Shown: positions 10,129 through 19,700 of the stretch, piece by piece | How the letters are laid out: each line of letters begins with the position of its first letter | Numbering within the stretch: the first letter of the stretch is position 1 | Assembly (NCBI RefSeq): GCF_000372865.1 | Contig: NZ_KB889965.1 | Location: 579,902 to 643,901, forward strand | Direction of reading: 5' to 3' | Origin: Methylosarcina fibrata AML-C10 | GTDB taxonomy: Bacteria; Pseudomonadota; Gammaproteobacteria; Methylococcales; Methylomonadaceae | Length of the DNA: 64,000 nucleotides | Translations under genes and position numbers: made by a program | Notes under the pieces: model-generated | Told to the model about the DNA's origin: nothing | The model's database searches: none | The model's input: the letters and a program-made list of their open reading frames with translations, nothing else

Positions 10129-11463
10129 ATGGCCGTAAGAAAACCGAGAAAGAAAGTCCTGCCGGACACCCCGGTGCAGGCCGAGATAGAGTCCCTGACG
10201 CACGACGGACGCGGCGTGGCGCATGTCGGCGGCAAGGCCGTATTCATCGACGACGCCTTGCCCGGCGAATCCGTCGAATTCGTTTACACCGACAGCCGCC
10301 GCGATTACGCCGAAGGCAAGGTCGTTAACGTGCTTCAGCGCTCCGCGGACCGGGTCGAGCCCGCCTGTCCCCATTACGGCGTCTGCGGAGGATGCAGCTT
10401 TCAGCATGTCGAAGCCGGTGCGCAAATCCGGATCAAGCAGAATTTATTGGCCGAACAATTCAAACGCATCGGCAAGGTCGAGGTTCCCGGCTTCTGGCCG
10501 CCTCTGACCGGCCCCCATTGGGGCTATCGCCGCAAGGCGCGCATGGGCGTCAAATACGTGGCCAAGAAAGATCGGGCTCTGGTCGGTTTCAGGGAACGGC
10601 GCCATCAATATCTGGCCGAGATCGGCAACTGCCGGGTCATGCATCCGATTGTCGGCACTCGTCTGACCGCACTGTCCGAGCTGATCGCAGGCCTCAGCAT
10701 CCGCGAAAAGATTCCTCAGATCGAGGTGGCCATCGGCGACGAGCAATGCGTTCTGGCCATTCGCGTGCTGGAGCCGCCGACCGCCGCCGACATCGAGCGG
10801 CTGCGTAGCTTCGGGCGGGAGCACGGCATCAGCCTCTGCCTTCAGTCGAAAGGTCCCGATACGATCGAGCCCCTGCCGGGAGAGCCGGAGGTGACTCCGG
10901 TTTATGCGCTGCCGGATCAGTCCGTCGAGTTCAAATTCAGGCCGGCCATGTTCACCCAGGTGAATTATGAGATCAACCGGCAGATGATCAACCGGGTGCT
11001 GGAACTGCTGGATCTCAACAAGAACGATAACGTACTGGATCTTTTTTGCGGACTCGGCAATTTCACGCTGCCGATGGCGACTCTGGCCGGTTCGGTGACC
11101 GGCATCGAAGGCGACCAGCCTCTGGTCGATCACGCCAGGGAAAACGCCCGGCACAACGGCATCGGCAACGTCGAGTTCTACGCTGCCGATTTGAGCAAGG
11201 ATATCAGCGATCAGTCCTGGGCCAACCGCAAATACAACAAAATCCTGCTCGACCCTTCCAGGGCCGGCGCTTCGGAAGTCTTGCCCCATTTCAAGAAATG
11301 GCAGCCCGAACGGATCGTCTACGTCTCCTGCAATCCCTCCACGCTGGCCCGCGACGCCGGAATTCTGGTGAACGAGCTGGGCTACCGGTTGATCAAAGCC
11401 GGCGTCATGGACATGTTCCCGCAAACCGCGCACGTGGAGTCGATTGCGTTGTTCGAGAAGTAA
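10129..11463 (+). CDS. rlmD: 23S rRNA (uracil(1939)-C5)-methyltransferase RlmD
   Basis: Methylates U1939 of 23S rRNA. 444 residues. N-terminal TRAM domain (VQAEIESLTHDGRGVAHVGG). The 4Fe-4S cysteines are in CPHYGVCGGCSFQH near 82-95, plus the later Cys in GNCRV. The C-terminal SAM domain has LDLFCGLGNFTLP, a DPSRAG motif and the catalytic Cys in YVSCNPSTLARD. It starts 4 bases after the DUF1318 gene, so co-transcription is likely. It converges on the hsd remnants. Confidence 0.94.
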   Translation: MAVRKPRKKVLPDTPVQAEIESLTHDGRGVAHVGGKAVFIDDALPGESVEFVYTDSRRDYAEGKVVNVLQRSADRVEPACPHYGVCGGCSFQHVEAGAQIRIKQNLLAEQFKRIGKVEVPGFWPPLTGPHWGYRRKARMGVKYVAKKDRALVGFRERRHQYLAEIGNCRVMHPIVGTRLTALSELIAGLSIREKIPQIEVAIGDEQCVLAIRVLEPPTAADIERLRSFGREHGISLCLQSKGPDTIEPLPGEPEVTPVYALPDQSVEFKFRPAMFTQVNYEINRQMINRVLELLDLNKNDNVLDLFCGLGNFTLPMATLAGSVTGIEGDQPLVDHARENARHNGIGNVEFYAADLSKDISDQSWANRKYNKILLDPSRAGASEVLPHFKKWQPERIVYVSCNPSTLARDAGILVNELGYRLIKAGVMDMFPQTAHVESIALFEK

Positions 11464-12664
11464 AAATGATGTGTCTTGCGGAGGCTTCGGGTTTAGACGG
11501 CATAGCCTTCCGCAAGCTCACCGGCAATCATTTCGGCCTGTTTCAATACCGTTTCGGTGGCCAGTAACTGCATATCCGGCGGATAGCCAAATTGCCGCAA
11601 GGTTCTCTTCACGATGACCTTCAACTTGGCTTTGACGCTTTCTTTAATCGTCCAGTCAATCGAAGCGTTTTCTCTGACGCGTTGCGTTAAAACCACCGCC
11701 AATTCCCGCAATTGATCGTGCTGCATCAGCTCTTTTGCGCTGTCGTTGCTGGCGACCGCCGTGTAAAAGGCATACTCGAAATCGGTCAGACCCAGATTTT
11801 TTGCCTCGTTGTCGGAATCAACAATTTCTTTGCTGATTTTGATGAGTTCATCCATGACCTCGGCGGCGGTCAGGATTTTGTTATGGTACTTTTTAATCGC
11901 CGTTTCCAGCATCTCCATCAGGGATTTGCTTTGCACCAGATTCTTTTTCGCACGGACTTTCAGCTCGTCATTGAGCAGTTTTTTCAGCACTTCTAACGCC
12001 ACGTTTTTATGCTCCATTCCTTTCAGTTCCAGCAAAAACTCATCGGAAAGAATGGAAATATCCGGCTTTTTAATGCCGGCCGCATCGAATATATCGATCA
12101 CTTGTTCGGACACGAGGGCTTTATCGATCACCTGCCGGATCGTGGTTTCGATTTCCTCATTAGTTTTGCCGGAGCCTGCGCCATCAAACTTGGCTAAGCG
12201 TGCCTTGACCGCCTGAAAGAAGGCGACTTCATCCTTGGCATCCATGGCTTGGTCATGCGGAATCGCAATCGCAAAGGCTTGGGACAAAGCGGTGACTTCA
12301 TTGATGTAGCGTCTTTTGCCGTCTTCCAGACCTAAAATATGATTCTCAGCCGCGAGGATTAGCGATAGCTTTTGCGCGGTGTTGGCTTCAAAATAGTTCT
12401 CATAAGGGAAGCCGTGATACATCGCGGAGATCACTTCGATTTTCTCCAGCATCACATTGACCGCTTGTTCTTGAGCCAAGGTTGGATCACCCCGACCGCC
12501 GGCATCGGAATGAAAGACAGCGCTTCTTTCAGATCGGCGGCAATGCCCAGATAATCGACGACCAAGCCGCCGGGCTTATCTAGATAAACCCGATTGACCC
12601 GCGCTATCGCCTGCATCAGGTTATGCCCCTTCATCGGCTTGTCGATATAAAGCGTGTGCATGCT

Positions 12665-12697
<33 letters not shown>

Positions 12698-13062
12698 CAC
12701 GATCACGAGTTTCAGTTCGTCATCGTTATCCTTCATGCGCTCCGCCAAGGCTTTGCGCTGCTGCTTGGTGGTGTGGTGTTTGGCGATCTTGGCGCCGTCT
12801 GATGAGGCGGACGTCATCACGACTTTAATGGCACCTTTATTCGGGTCATCGGAGTGCCATTCCGGTTTGAGTTTGACGATTTCTTCATAAAGATCGGCGG
12901 CAATGCGCCGGGACATCGCCACGATCATGCCCTTGCCGGAAAAGACTTCCTGCCGCGCTTCAAAGTGGACAACCATATCCTTGGCGATATTCCGAATGCG
13001 TTTTTCACTGCCGACCAAGGCTTCGACTTGCGTCCATTTCGCCTTGGCTCTTTGGGTTTCCG

Positions 13063-13090
13063 GTAGGGGCGAAAAATTTTTCGCCCCTAC
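13063..13090. repeat. REP-like 28-bp palindrome inside hsdR
   Basis: A perfect palindrome with GTAGGGGC / GCCCCTAC ends and an AT-rich centre (GAAAAATTTTTC). In the hsdR frame it reads [10 protein letters not shown] without stopping it, between DEFDD-like and [10 protein letters not shown] segments, so it looks like an in-frame insertion. Confidence 0.8.
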
Positions 13091-13821
13091 ATCATCAAAT
13101 TCCTGATCAAGTTCGGCAATGAGTTTTTTGCCTTCATCGCTCAAGCCCACTTTCGCCAAGCGGCTTTCGTAGTAAATCCGCACCGTTGCGCCGTCTTCGA
13201 CCGCTTGGGCAATGTCGTAAATATCAACGTAATCGCCGAAGACCGCCGGAGTATTCACGTCCGTTTTCTCAATCGGCGTGCCGGTAAAACCTAAGTAAGT
13301 CGCATTGGGCAAGGCATTGCGCAGATATTTGGCAAAGCCATACACGACCTTTTTGCCGACGACTTCGCCCTAATCGTCTTTCTCATCGACCGTCTTTGCC
13401 TGAAAGCCGTATTGGGTGCGGTGCGCTTCATCGACCACGACGATGATGTTCCGGCGATCGGAGAGTTGTTCGTAAACATTGCCTTCCTCCGGCTGAAACT
13501 TCTGGATCGTCGAGAACACCACGCCGCCGGAGCCGACTTTCAGCAGTTCCTTGAGCTGTTGCCGGTCATCCGCCTGTTTGGGCTCCTGCCGGAGCAATTG
13601 CGCGTTTGCGGCAAAGGTATCGAACAATTGATCGTCAAGATCGTTGCGGTCGGTAATCACCAACACGGTCGGATTATCCAATGCCAACACGATCTTGCCG
13701 GTATAAAACACCATCGACAGCGATTTACCGCTGCCTTGGGTATGCCAGACGACACCGGCTTTTTTGTCGCCCCTGGCTTGCTTATCCACGCAGGGCAAAC
13801 CGTAACTGGCGGGTGGTTCTT

Positions 13822-13861
13822 GTAGGGGCAAATAATTATTTGCCCCTACATTTGCCCCTAC
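13822..13861. repeat. REP-like palindrome plus extra half-site inside hsdR
   Basis: A 28-bp perfect palindrome (13822-13849, GTAGGGGCAAATAA and its complement) is followed by one more half-site ending GCCCCTAC. In the hsdR frame it encodes [13 protein letters not shown], foreign to HsdR between ASTFRAV-like and [10 protein letters not shown] segments. The same peptide block appears in the nearby RAYT gene. Confidence 0.82.
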
Positions 13862-14791
13862 GGCGCGAAAGGTCGAGGCAATAGCCGCGTTCACGGCGTA
13901 ATACTGATGATACGCCGCCAGTTTTTTCACCGTGCCGATGCTGATGACGCCGGTCTTCGGGTGCCCCTGGGCATTCTTTCTGGCTTCGCTATTCACCTTA
14001 TCTTCTTTTTTGGATTTCTCGAACACCACGAAATGCCGGATCAAATCGAGCAGCGTGGCTTTGTTGAGCATGCCGTTAATCAGGGTTTCGAGTTGGCTGA
14101 CCAGAGGCGAGGCTTCGGTTTTACCGTCAACCGATTTCCAAGTCATGAATCGGCTGAAACTTGCCGACAACGATCCGCCTTGGCTTCCAAGCCATCGGAA
14201 ATCACCAGAATCGCGTTCGTGGTAAACAGGCTTGGAATCGTATGCTTGTAAGTGTCTACCTGCTTGTAGGCGGCTTTGATCGTGGCGTTTTCATCGGCAG
14301 GATTTTTCAGCTCGATCACCACCAACGGCAGACCGTTGACGAACAGAACCAGATCGGGGCGCTTGTTCTGGTCGTTTCCCCCATGCGGGGATAAATCGAT
14401 GACCGTAAACTGGTTGGCGACGACGAATTCGTTATTGTCCGGCTTGGCAAAATCGATCAGCCAAACCAGATTGCCGCGATCCTGCCCGTCCTTTTGATAA
14501 CTGACCTTCACGCCCTCGGTGAGCAGCCGATGGAAGATTTCGTTGGCCGCCAGCAATTCCGGCGAATGGATGCGCTCAACCTCTTTCAGCGCCTCTTGCA
14601 GCGAGCTCTGTGGAACGGCCGGATTGATGCGCTGCACGGCTGACTAGAGGCGGTCTTTCAGGATCACTTCATCATAGTGGCGGCGCTCCGGCTTGTCGCC
14701 ATCGGGAGCAATGTCGGGAGCGTAGACGTAGTTATAACCAAGCCGTTCGAACAGCTTGATGGCGAATTCTTCTATCGCGGATTCGATGAGT

Positions 14792-15310
14792 TTAGACATG
14801 ATAGGTATCGTCCAGCCATCGTTGAGGATTGGTTTGGATGTATTCCACGATTTTTAAGTAAGCTTCCTCATTGCGGATGATGTGTTCATGATAATTACGC
14901 TGCCAAACCACATCAATATCCGTATTTGCGCGAAACCATTTTGTAACGCCAATCTTAAACCCTCTTATGATCGAACCGATGGTCTTGGATGTGCCATGTA
15001 GGGGCAAATAATTATTTGCCCCTACATAATTATTTGCCCCAACGGTAATGGTGATAATTCCATGCACGTGATTGGGCATCACGACAAATTCATCGGCGAC
15101 GACATCAGGAAAATGATCGGGGATGGCGCGCCAACAATTTTCTGCAGTTCTGCCACCATCATTCAATCGCATTTCTCCATCCACAATTTCGCCGAATAAC
15201 GGCAAGCGTGTATACGTGCAAAGGGTGACGAAATAGAGCCCCGCCTGAGAATAATCATAGTTTTTAAGTCGGATCGATTTTCGATGATGAATTTCCGGAT
15301 TAAATTTCAT
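14792..15310 (-). CDS. REP-associated tyrosine transposase (RAYT, Y1 HUH family)
   Basis: 172 residues. The HUH metal motif is in FVVMPNHVHGIITI, and the candidate nucleophile tyrosine is in the helix NEEAYLKIVEYIQTNP, with WQRNYHEHIIR before it; all are standard for the TnpA_REP family. RAYTs act as single-strand nucleases on REP hairpins and are thought to spread them. Between the HUH motif and the tyrosine the chain carries [15 protein letters not shown], encoded by a REP-like palindrome inserted in its own frame. ATG 15310 gives MKFNPEIHHRKSIRLKNYDYSQAGLYFVTL; upstream residues are repeat-derived. Its stop overlaps the hsdR start by 8 bases. Whether the insertion leaves it active is unknown. 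Confidence 0.88.
   Translation of the reverse strand: MKFNPEIHHRKSIRLKNYDYSQAGLYFVTLCTYTRLPLFGEIVDGEMRLNDGGRTAENCWRAIPDHFPDVVADEFVVMPNHVHGIITITVGANNYVGANNYLPLHGTSKTIGSIIRGFKIGVTKWFRANTDIDVVWQRNYHEHIIRNEEAYLKIVEYIQTNPQRWLDDTYHV
14998..15044. repeat. REP-like palindrome inside the RAYT gene
   Basis: The 28-bp perfect palindrome (14998-15025) is identical to the one in hsdR at 13822, followed by a second imperfect half-site up to 15044. It is in frame with the RAYT and adds about 15 residues. Confidence 0.82.
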
Positions 15311-15348
15311 ATCTTTAGGGAGAGCGCCGTTTTGGGCAAAATGGGAAT

Positions 15349-15431
15349 ATCGGCACGGGCAAAATTTTTTTATCATCGGCACGGGCAAAAAATTTTACCA
15401 TCGGTAGGGGCAAAAAATTTTTTGCCCCTAC
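15349..15431. repeat. Cluster of REP-like units between the small ORF and RAYT
   Basis: Two degenerate units beginning ATCGGCACGGGCAAAA (from 15349 and 15375) are followed by a perfect 28-bp palindrome with GTAGGGGC / GCCCCTAC ends (15404-15431). The right end supplies the stop codon of the small ORF at 15428-15505. The cluster sits just upstream of the RAYT start, the usual REP-RAYT arrangement. Confidence 0.78.
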
Positions 15432-15505
15432 AAGTCGTCCGGCAAACGGATGTGCAATTGATTATTGACGGGAATGTCGGTTTCGATTTCGTAATAAGCT
15501 TGCAT
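15428..15505 (-). pseudogene. Truncated small ORF cut short by a REP unit
   Basis: ATG 15505 follows the hsdS stop by about 10 bases and opens 25 codons (MQAYYEIETDIPVNNQLHIR, then LPDDL) before a stop supplied by the REP palindrome. The sequence resembles the N terminus of small antitoxin-like proteins seen beside toxin genes in related bacteria, from memory only. The rest is missing, so it is probably a remnant interrupted by the repeat. The product, if made, would have no toxin partner here. Confidence 0.4.
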
Positions 15506-15515
15506 GGCTGGTGTC

Positions 15516-16375
15516 CTATGGGGTAAGTCTGACGCGGATTTCGCCGCTCATGAGTTTGGGCAGTAAAGTGTCGCGGAGTTTTTCGAGGGTGTAAATTTGA
15601 GAAATGTTTTTGAACTTCTTGCCCAACAAGCATTTTGCTTGTTGTGTAAAAGCATCAATTTTTTCTTTAGGCGGCAAGAAAAACTCATAGCTTGGAATAG
15701 CTTCCTTGCTCAAATGCAACACCGTTGAGCCATTTGATAGACCCAAGCAGTGCTGTTTGAATTCTCTTGTTCTCATCATTCGGTAAAGGAATTCATTGGA
15801 CAGCCATTCAAATTTTGGAGTGACTTTTACCAAGTCCATAGAAATGACTAATGTCTCGTATAGCGGATCGGATATGACCATCACCGGATTTCCTATAACG
15901 GCAGCATCTTGTGTGATGTCTGTGTGTGCAACTACCAAATCCCCTTAGGTTACAATATGCTGATCTTTATATTTACCAGTGAATTCTTTGAAGCCATCGA
16001 GCCTAAATTTAATTTTGGCTGGACAGCACCGGTGATGTATTCATTCAAATCCAAATTTTTGAAGTAATAAACAATAATGTCACTAAGATAACCTTTTTTG
16101 CATTTTAGAATATGAGCATGATTATTTACCCAGAATTGACCGATTGCCTTAAATGCTATTGGGGTTTTTCTTGTTCTTAGATTTTCTCCGTCTTCAGAGA
16201 CCAATACATATTCGCCATCAAAAATGTAATCATTTATATAATCAACAATACCAGATGCGCCGTAGTATGGAAAAACGCCTTGCCTTTTAGACCTTTCCAT
16301 AGAGCTAAGCGGTATGCGTTTTTGATTTTGGATTTCTGCAAAATCTTCTATTTTAAACTCTTGCCACTCACTCAT
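15516..16375 (-). pseudogene. hsdS: hsdS, type I specificity subunit with internal deletion and stop
   Basis: HsdS sets the DNA target through two recognition domains separated by a helical spacer. The start (ATG 16375, [20 protein letters not shown]) and most of the first recognition domain are present up to GAVQPKLN. Near 16000-16015 it jumps, out of frame, into the middle of a second recognition domain (LDGFKEFTGKYKDQHIVT). The central helical spacer and the start of domain 2 are missing. An in-frame TAA (about 15945) follows before GDLVVAHTDITQDAAVIG, then an intact C-terminal helix (LEKLRDTLLPKLMSGEIRV). ATGA overlap with hsdM. No functional specificity subunit is expected. Confidence 0.85.
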
Positions 16376-17976
16376 AGCTGCACCTTCGCCAGATTTTCAG
16401 CAATGGCTTTATTGAGCGCCGCTTCCTCCAGTAATTGCGCTTCAAACTCGGCTTTCAGGACGGCAAAGCGTTCCTTGAAATCGAAATCGTCTTCTTCATC
16501 GGGCAGTCCGACATAGCGCCCGGGGGGCAGGACGTAATCCAGTTCCTTGACGCGCTCGGTAGGAGTAGATGAGCAAAATCCTTTAATATCTTCATACTTG
16601 GTCGCTTCCGGCTTCCGGCCTCCCGCGACATTAGCACTTCCCTGTGCGTCACCTACGACGGTGGCCGCTCCCGACATCCTGTCTCCCGCGGCATTAATGC
16701 ATCCCTGCACGTCACGCCAAGCGTGGTAGGTGTCGGCGATCTTTTGAATGTCCTCGTGCGAGAGTTCCCGGGTGCGGCGGTTAATCAGGTGCCCCATGTT
16801 GCGGGCATCGATGAACAGGATTTCATTTTTGCGCGGGTGTTCGCTCTCACCCCCTCTCCCTGAGGGAGAGGGGAGAGGGCGGGCACGGTTCATAAACCAG
16901 AGCGCCGCCGGAATCTGGGTGTTCAAAAACAACTTGGCGGGCAGGTTGACGATGCAATCGATCAGGTTGCCGTCGGCAATCAGAGCCTTGCGGATGTCTC
17001 CTTCACCGCTGGTTTTGCTGGTGAGCGCGCCTTTCGCCAGGACGATCCCCGCCTTGCCGGTCGGCGAGAGGTGATAAATGAAATGCTGCAACCAGGCGAA
17101 GTTCGCATTGCCCGTGGGCGGTGTGCCGTATTGCCAACGCCCGTCGGTGCGCAAGAGTTCGCCGCTCCAATCGCTGTCATTGAACGGCGGATTGACGATG
17201 ATGAAATCGGCTTTCAGGTCCTTGTGGGCATCGTTCAGGAAGGAGCCTTCGTTGTTCCATCTGACTTGCGAGCTGTCGATGCCGCGAATGGCAAGGTTCA
17301 TTTTCGCCAGCCGCCAGGTGGTCTGATTGCTTTCCTGCCCGTAAACCGAAATGTCGTCGATCTTGCCCTGATGCTCTTCGACAAAGCGCTCCGATTGCAC
17401 GAACATGCCGCCCGATCCGCAGCAGGGATCGAGCACGCGGCCTTTATACGGTTCGAGCATCGCCACCAGTAATTCAACGATGCTGCGCGGCGTGTAGAAC
17501 TGCCCGCCCTGCTTGCCTTCGGCGAGCGCGATATTGCCGACCAGATCAATCAGTCCGCCCAAATTGGTAGGATCGAGATTTTGCCGCGCATAGACTTTGG
17601 GCAAAACGCCCTTGAGCGAGGGATTGTCTTTTTCAATGGCATCCATCGCCTCATCGACAAACTTGCCGATATCCGGCTGTCTGGCTTTGGCCAGCAGGAA
17701 TGACCAGCGCGCTTCAGACGGGACGAAGAAAACGTTTTCGGCTTTATATTCGTCCTTGTCTTCCGGATCCGCTCCGGCGTATTCGGCTTGTCCCGCTTGC
17801 AGCTTGGCGAAATGATCCTCGAACGAATCGGAAATGTATTTGAGGAAGATCAGGCCCAATACCACGTGCTTGTATTCGGCGGCATCGATATTTTTTCTGA
17901 GCTTGTCGGCGGCCTTCCAGAGTTGTTTTTCGAGCGCTTCTTCTTTGCTGTCTTTAGCTGATTTAGCCTTGGCCAT
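16372..17976 (-). CDS. hsdM: Type I modification methyltransferase subunit HsdM
   Basis: 534 residues, unbroken. The N-terminal helical HsdM domain ([28 protein letters not shown]) is followed by an N6-adenine methylase domain with SAM motif [15 protein letters not shown] near 190-205 and catalytic NPPF in [10 protein letters not shown]. Two stretches are foreign to the family and coincide with repeats: [11 protein letters not shown] (16844-16882) and [20 protein letters not shown] with flanks (about 16606-16720). Both keep the frame. With hsdS and hsdR broken, the protein is probably without a partner here unless another HsdS exists in the genome. Confidence 0.92.
   Translation of the reverse strand: MAKAKSAKDSKEEALEKQLWKAADKLRKNIDAAEYKHVVLGLIFLKYISDSFEDHFAKLQAGQAEYAGADPEDKDEYKAENVFFVPSEARWSFLLAKARQPDIGKFVDEAMDAIEKDNPSLKGVLPKVYARQNLDPTNLGGLIDLVGNIALAEGKQGGQFYTPRSIVELLVAMLEPYKGRVLDPCCGSGGMFVQSERFVEEHQGKIDDISVYGQESNQTTWRLAKMNLAIRGIDSSQVRWNNEGSFLNDAHKDLKADFIIVNPPFNDSDWSGELLRTDGRWQYGTPPTGNANFAWLQHFIYHLSPTGKAGIVLAKGALTSKTSGEGDIRKALIADGNLIDCIVNLPAKLFLNTQIPAALWFMNRARPLPSPSGRGGESEHPRKNEILFIDARNMGHLINRRTRELSHEDIQKIADTYHAWRDVQGCINAAGDRMSGAATVVGDAQGSANVAGGRKPEATKYEDIKGFCSSTPTERVKELDYVLPPGRYVGLPDEEDDFDFKERFAVLKAEFEAQLLEEAALNKAIAENLAKVQL
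16606..16720. repeat. In-frame repeat insertion in hsdM with two 32-bp direct repeats
   Basis: Imperfect direct repeats begin TCCCGCG at 16621 and 16683, each with CATTA and ending CGTCAC. The segment replaces the short loop that usually links HAWR to the region before GFC in HsdM, adding about 35 residues without a frameshift. It looks like a dispersed repeat tolerated in a surface loop. Confidence 0.6.
16844..16882. repeat. GA/CT-rich palindrome inside hsdM
   Basis: An inverted repeat CCCCTCTCCC / GGGAGAGGGG around TGA, extended by CTCTCAC and GAGAGGG on the sides. This CCCTCTCCC-type palindrome is a common dispersed element in gammaproteobacteria. In the hsdM frame it reads [11 protein letters not shown]. 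Confidence 0.65.
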
Positions 17977-18026
17977 GTCGGTTGTGGATTCCTTGTTTCG
18001 GCAGTGGGTGTTTTTTGTGGAAAATG

Positions 18027-18032
18027 ATTATA
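18027..18032 (-). promoter_or_regulatory. Candidate -10 box for the hsd operon
   Basis: On the - strand a perfect TATAAT lies about 50 bases upstream of the hsdM start, after the sorB gene. No good -35 box is evident at 16-18 bases spacing, so confidence is limited. Confidence 0.35.
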
Positions 18033-18075
18033 CGGTATTTTCCAAGCCCTGCCGTCCTCAGTACGCAAGCCCAAT

Positions 18076-18354
18076 CTACTTGCCGTACTGTCGCTCCAGA
18101 TAATCCACGATCGGCGCCACGTCTTCCGGCGGGACCTGTGCGCCCATGGCGTGGATCATTTTGTCGACGGTTTTTTCCCAGCCTTTCCGGTCCAGGAAGG
18201 CCGAGTTCATCGGAATGTAATCGAGGCTGTGGCAGACGGCGCAGTGAGCGCTGACCAGCTCCTTGCCGGGGCCTTCCTTCAGTTGGATATCGCTTTCATC
18301 GGCGAAGGCGATTTTTGTAATCACCATGCCTAACAATATGACCCACAGTTTCAC
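18076..18354 (-). CDS. sorB: SorB-like c-type cytochrome subunit of sulfite dehydrogenase
   Basis: 92 residues with a signal peptide (MKLWVILLGMVITKIAFA) and one haem-c site, C38AVCH42. It is a small periplasmic monohaem cytochrome that takes electrons from SorA during sulfite oxidation. It starts at GTG 18354 behind a strong AGGAGG site that overlaps the stop region of sorA 9 bases upstream. The assignment to SorB rests on size, haem site and operon position. Confidence 0.85.
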   Translation of the reverse strand: MKLWVILLGMVITKIAFADESDIQLKEGPGKELVSAHCAVCHSLDYIPMNSAFLDRKGWEKTVDKMIHAMGAQVPPEDVAPIVDYLERQYGK

Positions 18355-18363
18355 GGCGGCCTC

Positions 18364-19599
18364 CTAGACAATGACCAGTTCGAGAGTCTGTATGCGGTTG
18401 TGATGATACCCCGCGGGATTGGGAACCGGATCGATCGGCTGCATCGCTCCGGCTCGGTTGGTGGCTCTTACCATCAGTTTTAAGGCGCCTTTGGGTTGTT
18501 CGGATTGAAACTCGTAATGCCATTGCCGCCAGGAAAACCGGCCGTAATCTTCCTGGAGATCGGCTCGCCGCCAGGACTTGCCCTGATCGACGGAGATTTC
18601 GACCCGGTCGATGCCGTGTCCGCCGTCCCAGGCGATGCCTTTCACTTTGATCGGCTGTCCTGAATTGAAAGACTGGCCGTTTTCGATGTTGGTGACCAGC
18701 GAGTTGACCAGGATGTCGGTAATCGGCGTGGTGGTTTCGGAGGACTGCGAGTCAAACTCCCGCGGCACCGGAAAAGCGCCTTTGGGAACGCGGTAAGCGG
18801 TTTTCATCCAGAAGCCGTCGAACGGCGCGGAAACAACGCGGAGAGAAGACAGGTGTTTCATCCAGTAGGTCGCGGTCCAGCCCGGCACCACCAGTCGGGC
18901 CGGAAAGCCGTGCCAATGGGGCAGGGGCGCGCCGTTCATCTCGAAGGCTATCAGAGTGTTTTCATCGAGCGCTTTCCATAGCGGCAGGCTTTTCGCGAAA
19001 TCGGGCAGCTTGGCGGTCAGACCGGCATCGGCACCGTTCGCGACGACTTCCAGCGCATCTTTTTTAACCCCCGCCTTATTGAGCACGTCCTTGAGCCGGA
19101 CGCCGCGCCACCTCGCATTGCCCATCGCGCCGTAGCCCCACTGGATGCCCGGCACGTGAGGCTGCACCAATCCTCTTCGGTTGCCGGCGCATTGGTTTAC
19201 TGCCGCGATCTCGACCTGTTCGAAGTTCCGCTTCAGATCGTGCAGGGTCAATTCGATGGGACCCGCAACCGAATCGCCGCCAATCTGCAATTTCCATTCC
19301 CGCGCATTCATTTCCGGAATGGAAGCCATGTGGTAGCGGACGAAAAAAGCTTCGTTCGGCGTGAAAACCTCGTTGAAATAGCTTAAAGGCGTCTCGAAAT
19401 TCGGCGGACGAAACGTGCGCTTGATCAGCGGGACTTTATCCGGCAGCGCCGCCAGCAGGGCGGATTCGCGAGCGCCCGACGGCAATTCGGCCGGATCCCG
19501 AACGATCGGCCCGGCCAGGACGAGATGGGAGAGAAAGCTGCTGCCGGCTCCGGCCGTTGCCGCCGCGGTCACTTTTCTTAAAAATTCTCTTCGGTTCAT
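18364..19599 (-). CDS. sorA: SorA-like molybdopterin sulfite:cytochrome c oxidoreductase
   Basis: 411 residues. The twin-arginine signal (MNRREFLRKVTAAATAGAGS) predicts folded export to the periplasm. The sulfite-oxidase fold has the Mo-ligand cysteine C137 in VNQCAGNRRG, the substrate-pocket region PHWHGFPARLVVPGW, and a C-terminal Mo-co dimerisation domain (VKGIAWDGGHGIDRVEISVD). It oxidises sulfite to sulfate and passes electrons to the adjacent cytochrome. Start supported by GAGGTAACGGGA just before the ATG. Confidence 0.9.
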   Translation of the reverse strand: MNRREFLRKVTAAATAGAGSSFLSHLVLAGPIVRDPAELPSGARESALLAALPDKVPLIKRTFRPPNFETPLSYFNEVFTPNEAFFVRYHMASIPEMNAREWKLQIGGDSVAGPIELTLHDLKRNFEQVEIAAVNQCAGNRRGLVQPHVPGIQWGYGAMGNARWRGVRLKDVLNKAGVKKDALEVVANGADAGLTAKLPDFAKSLPLWKALDENTLIAFEMNGAPLPHWHGFPARLVVPGWTATYWMKHLSSLRVVSAPFDGFWMKTAYRVPKGAFPVPREFDSQSSETTTPITDILVNSLVTNIENGQSFNSGQPIKVKGIAWDGGHGIDRVEISVDQGKSWRRADLQEDYGRFSWRQWHYEFQSEQPKGALKLMVRATNRAGAMQPIDPVPNPAGYHHNRIQTLELVIV

Positions 19600-19700
19600 T
19601 CCCGTTACCTCGCTTGGTTATTGTTATTTTCCGTTGCCGGTGGGAAAGCTTAGCCGTTGGCGTGCAACAAGGCGGATCCGGATGACGTCTCCGTGCCCGA

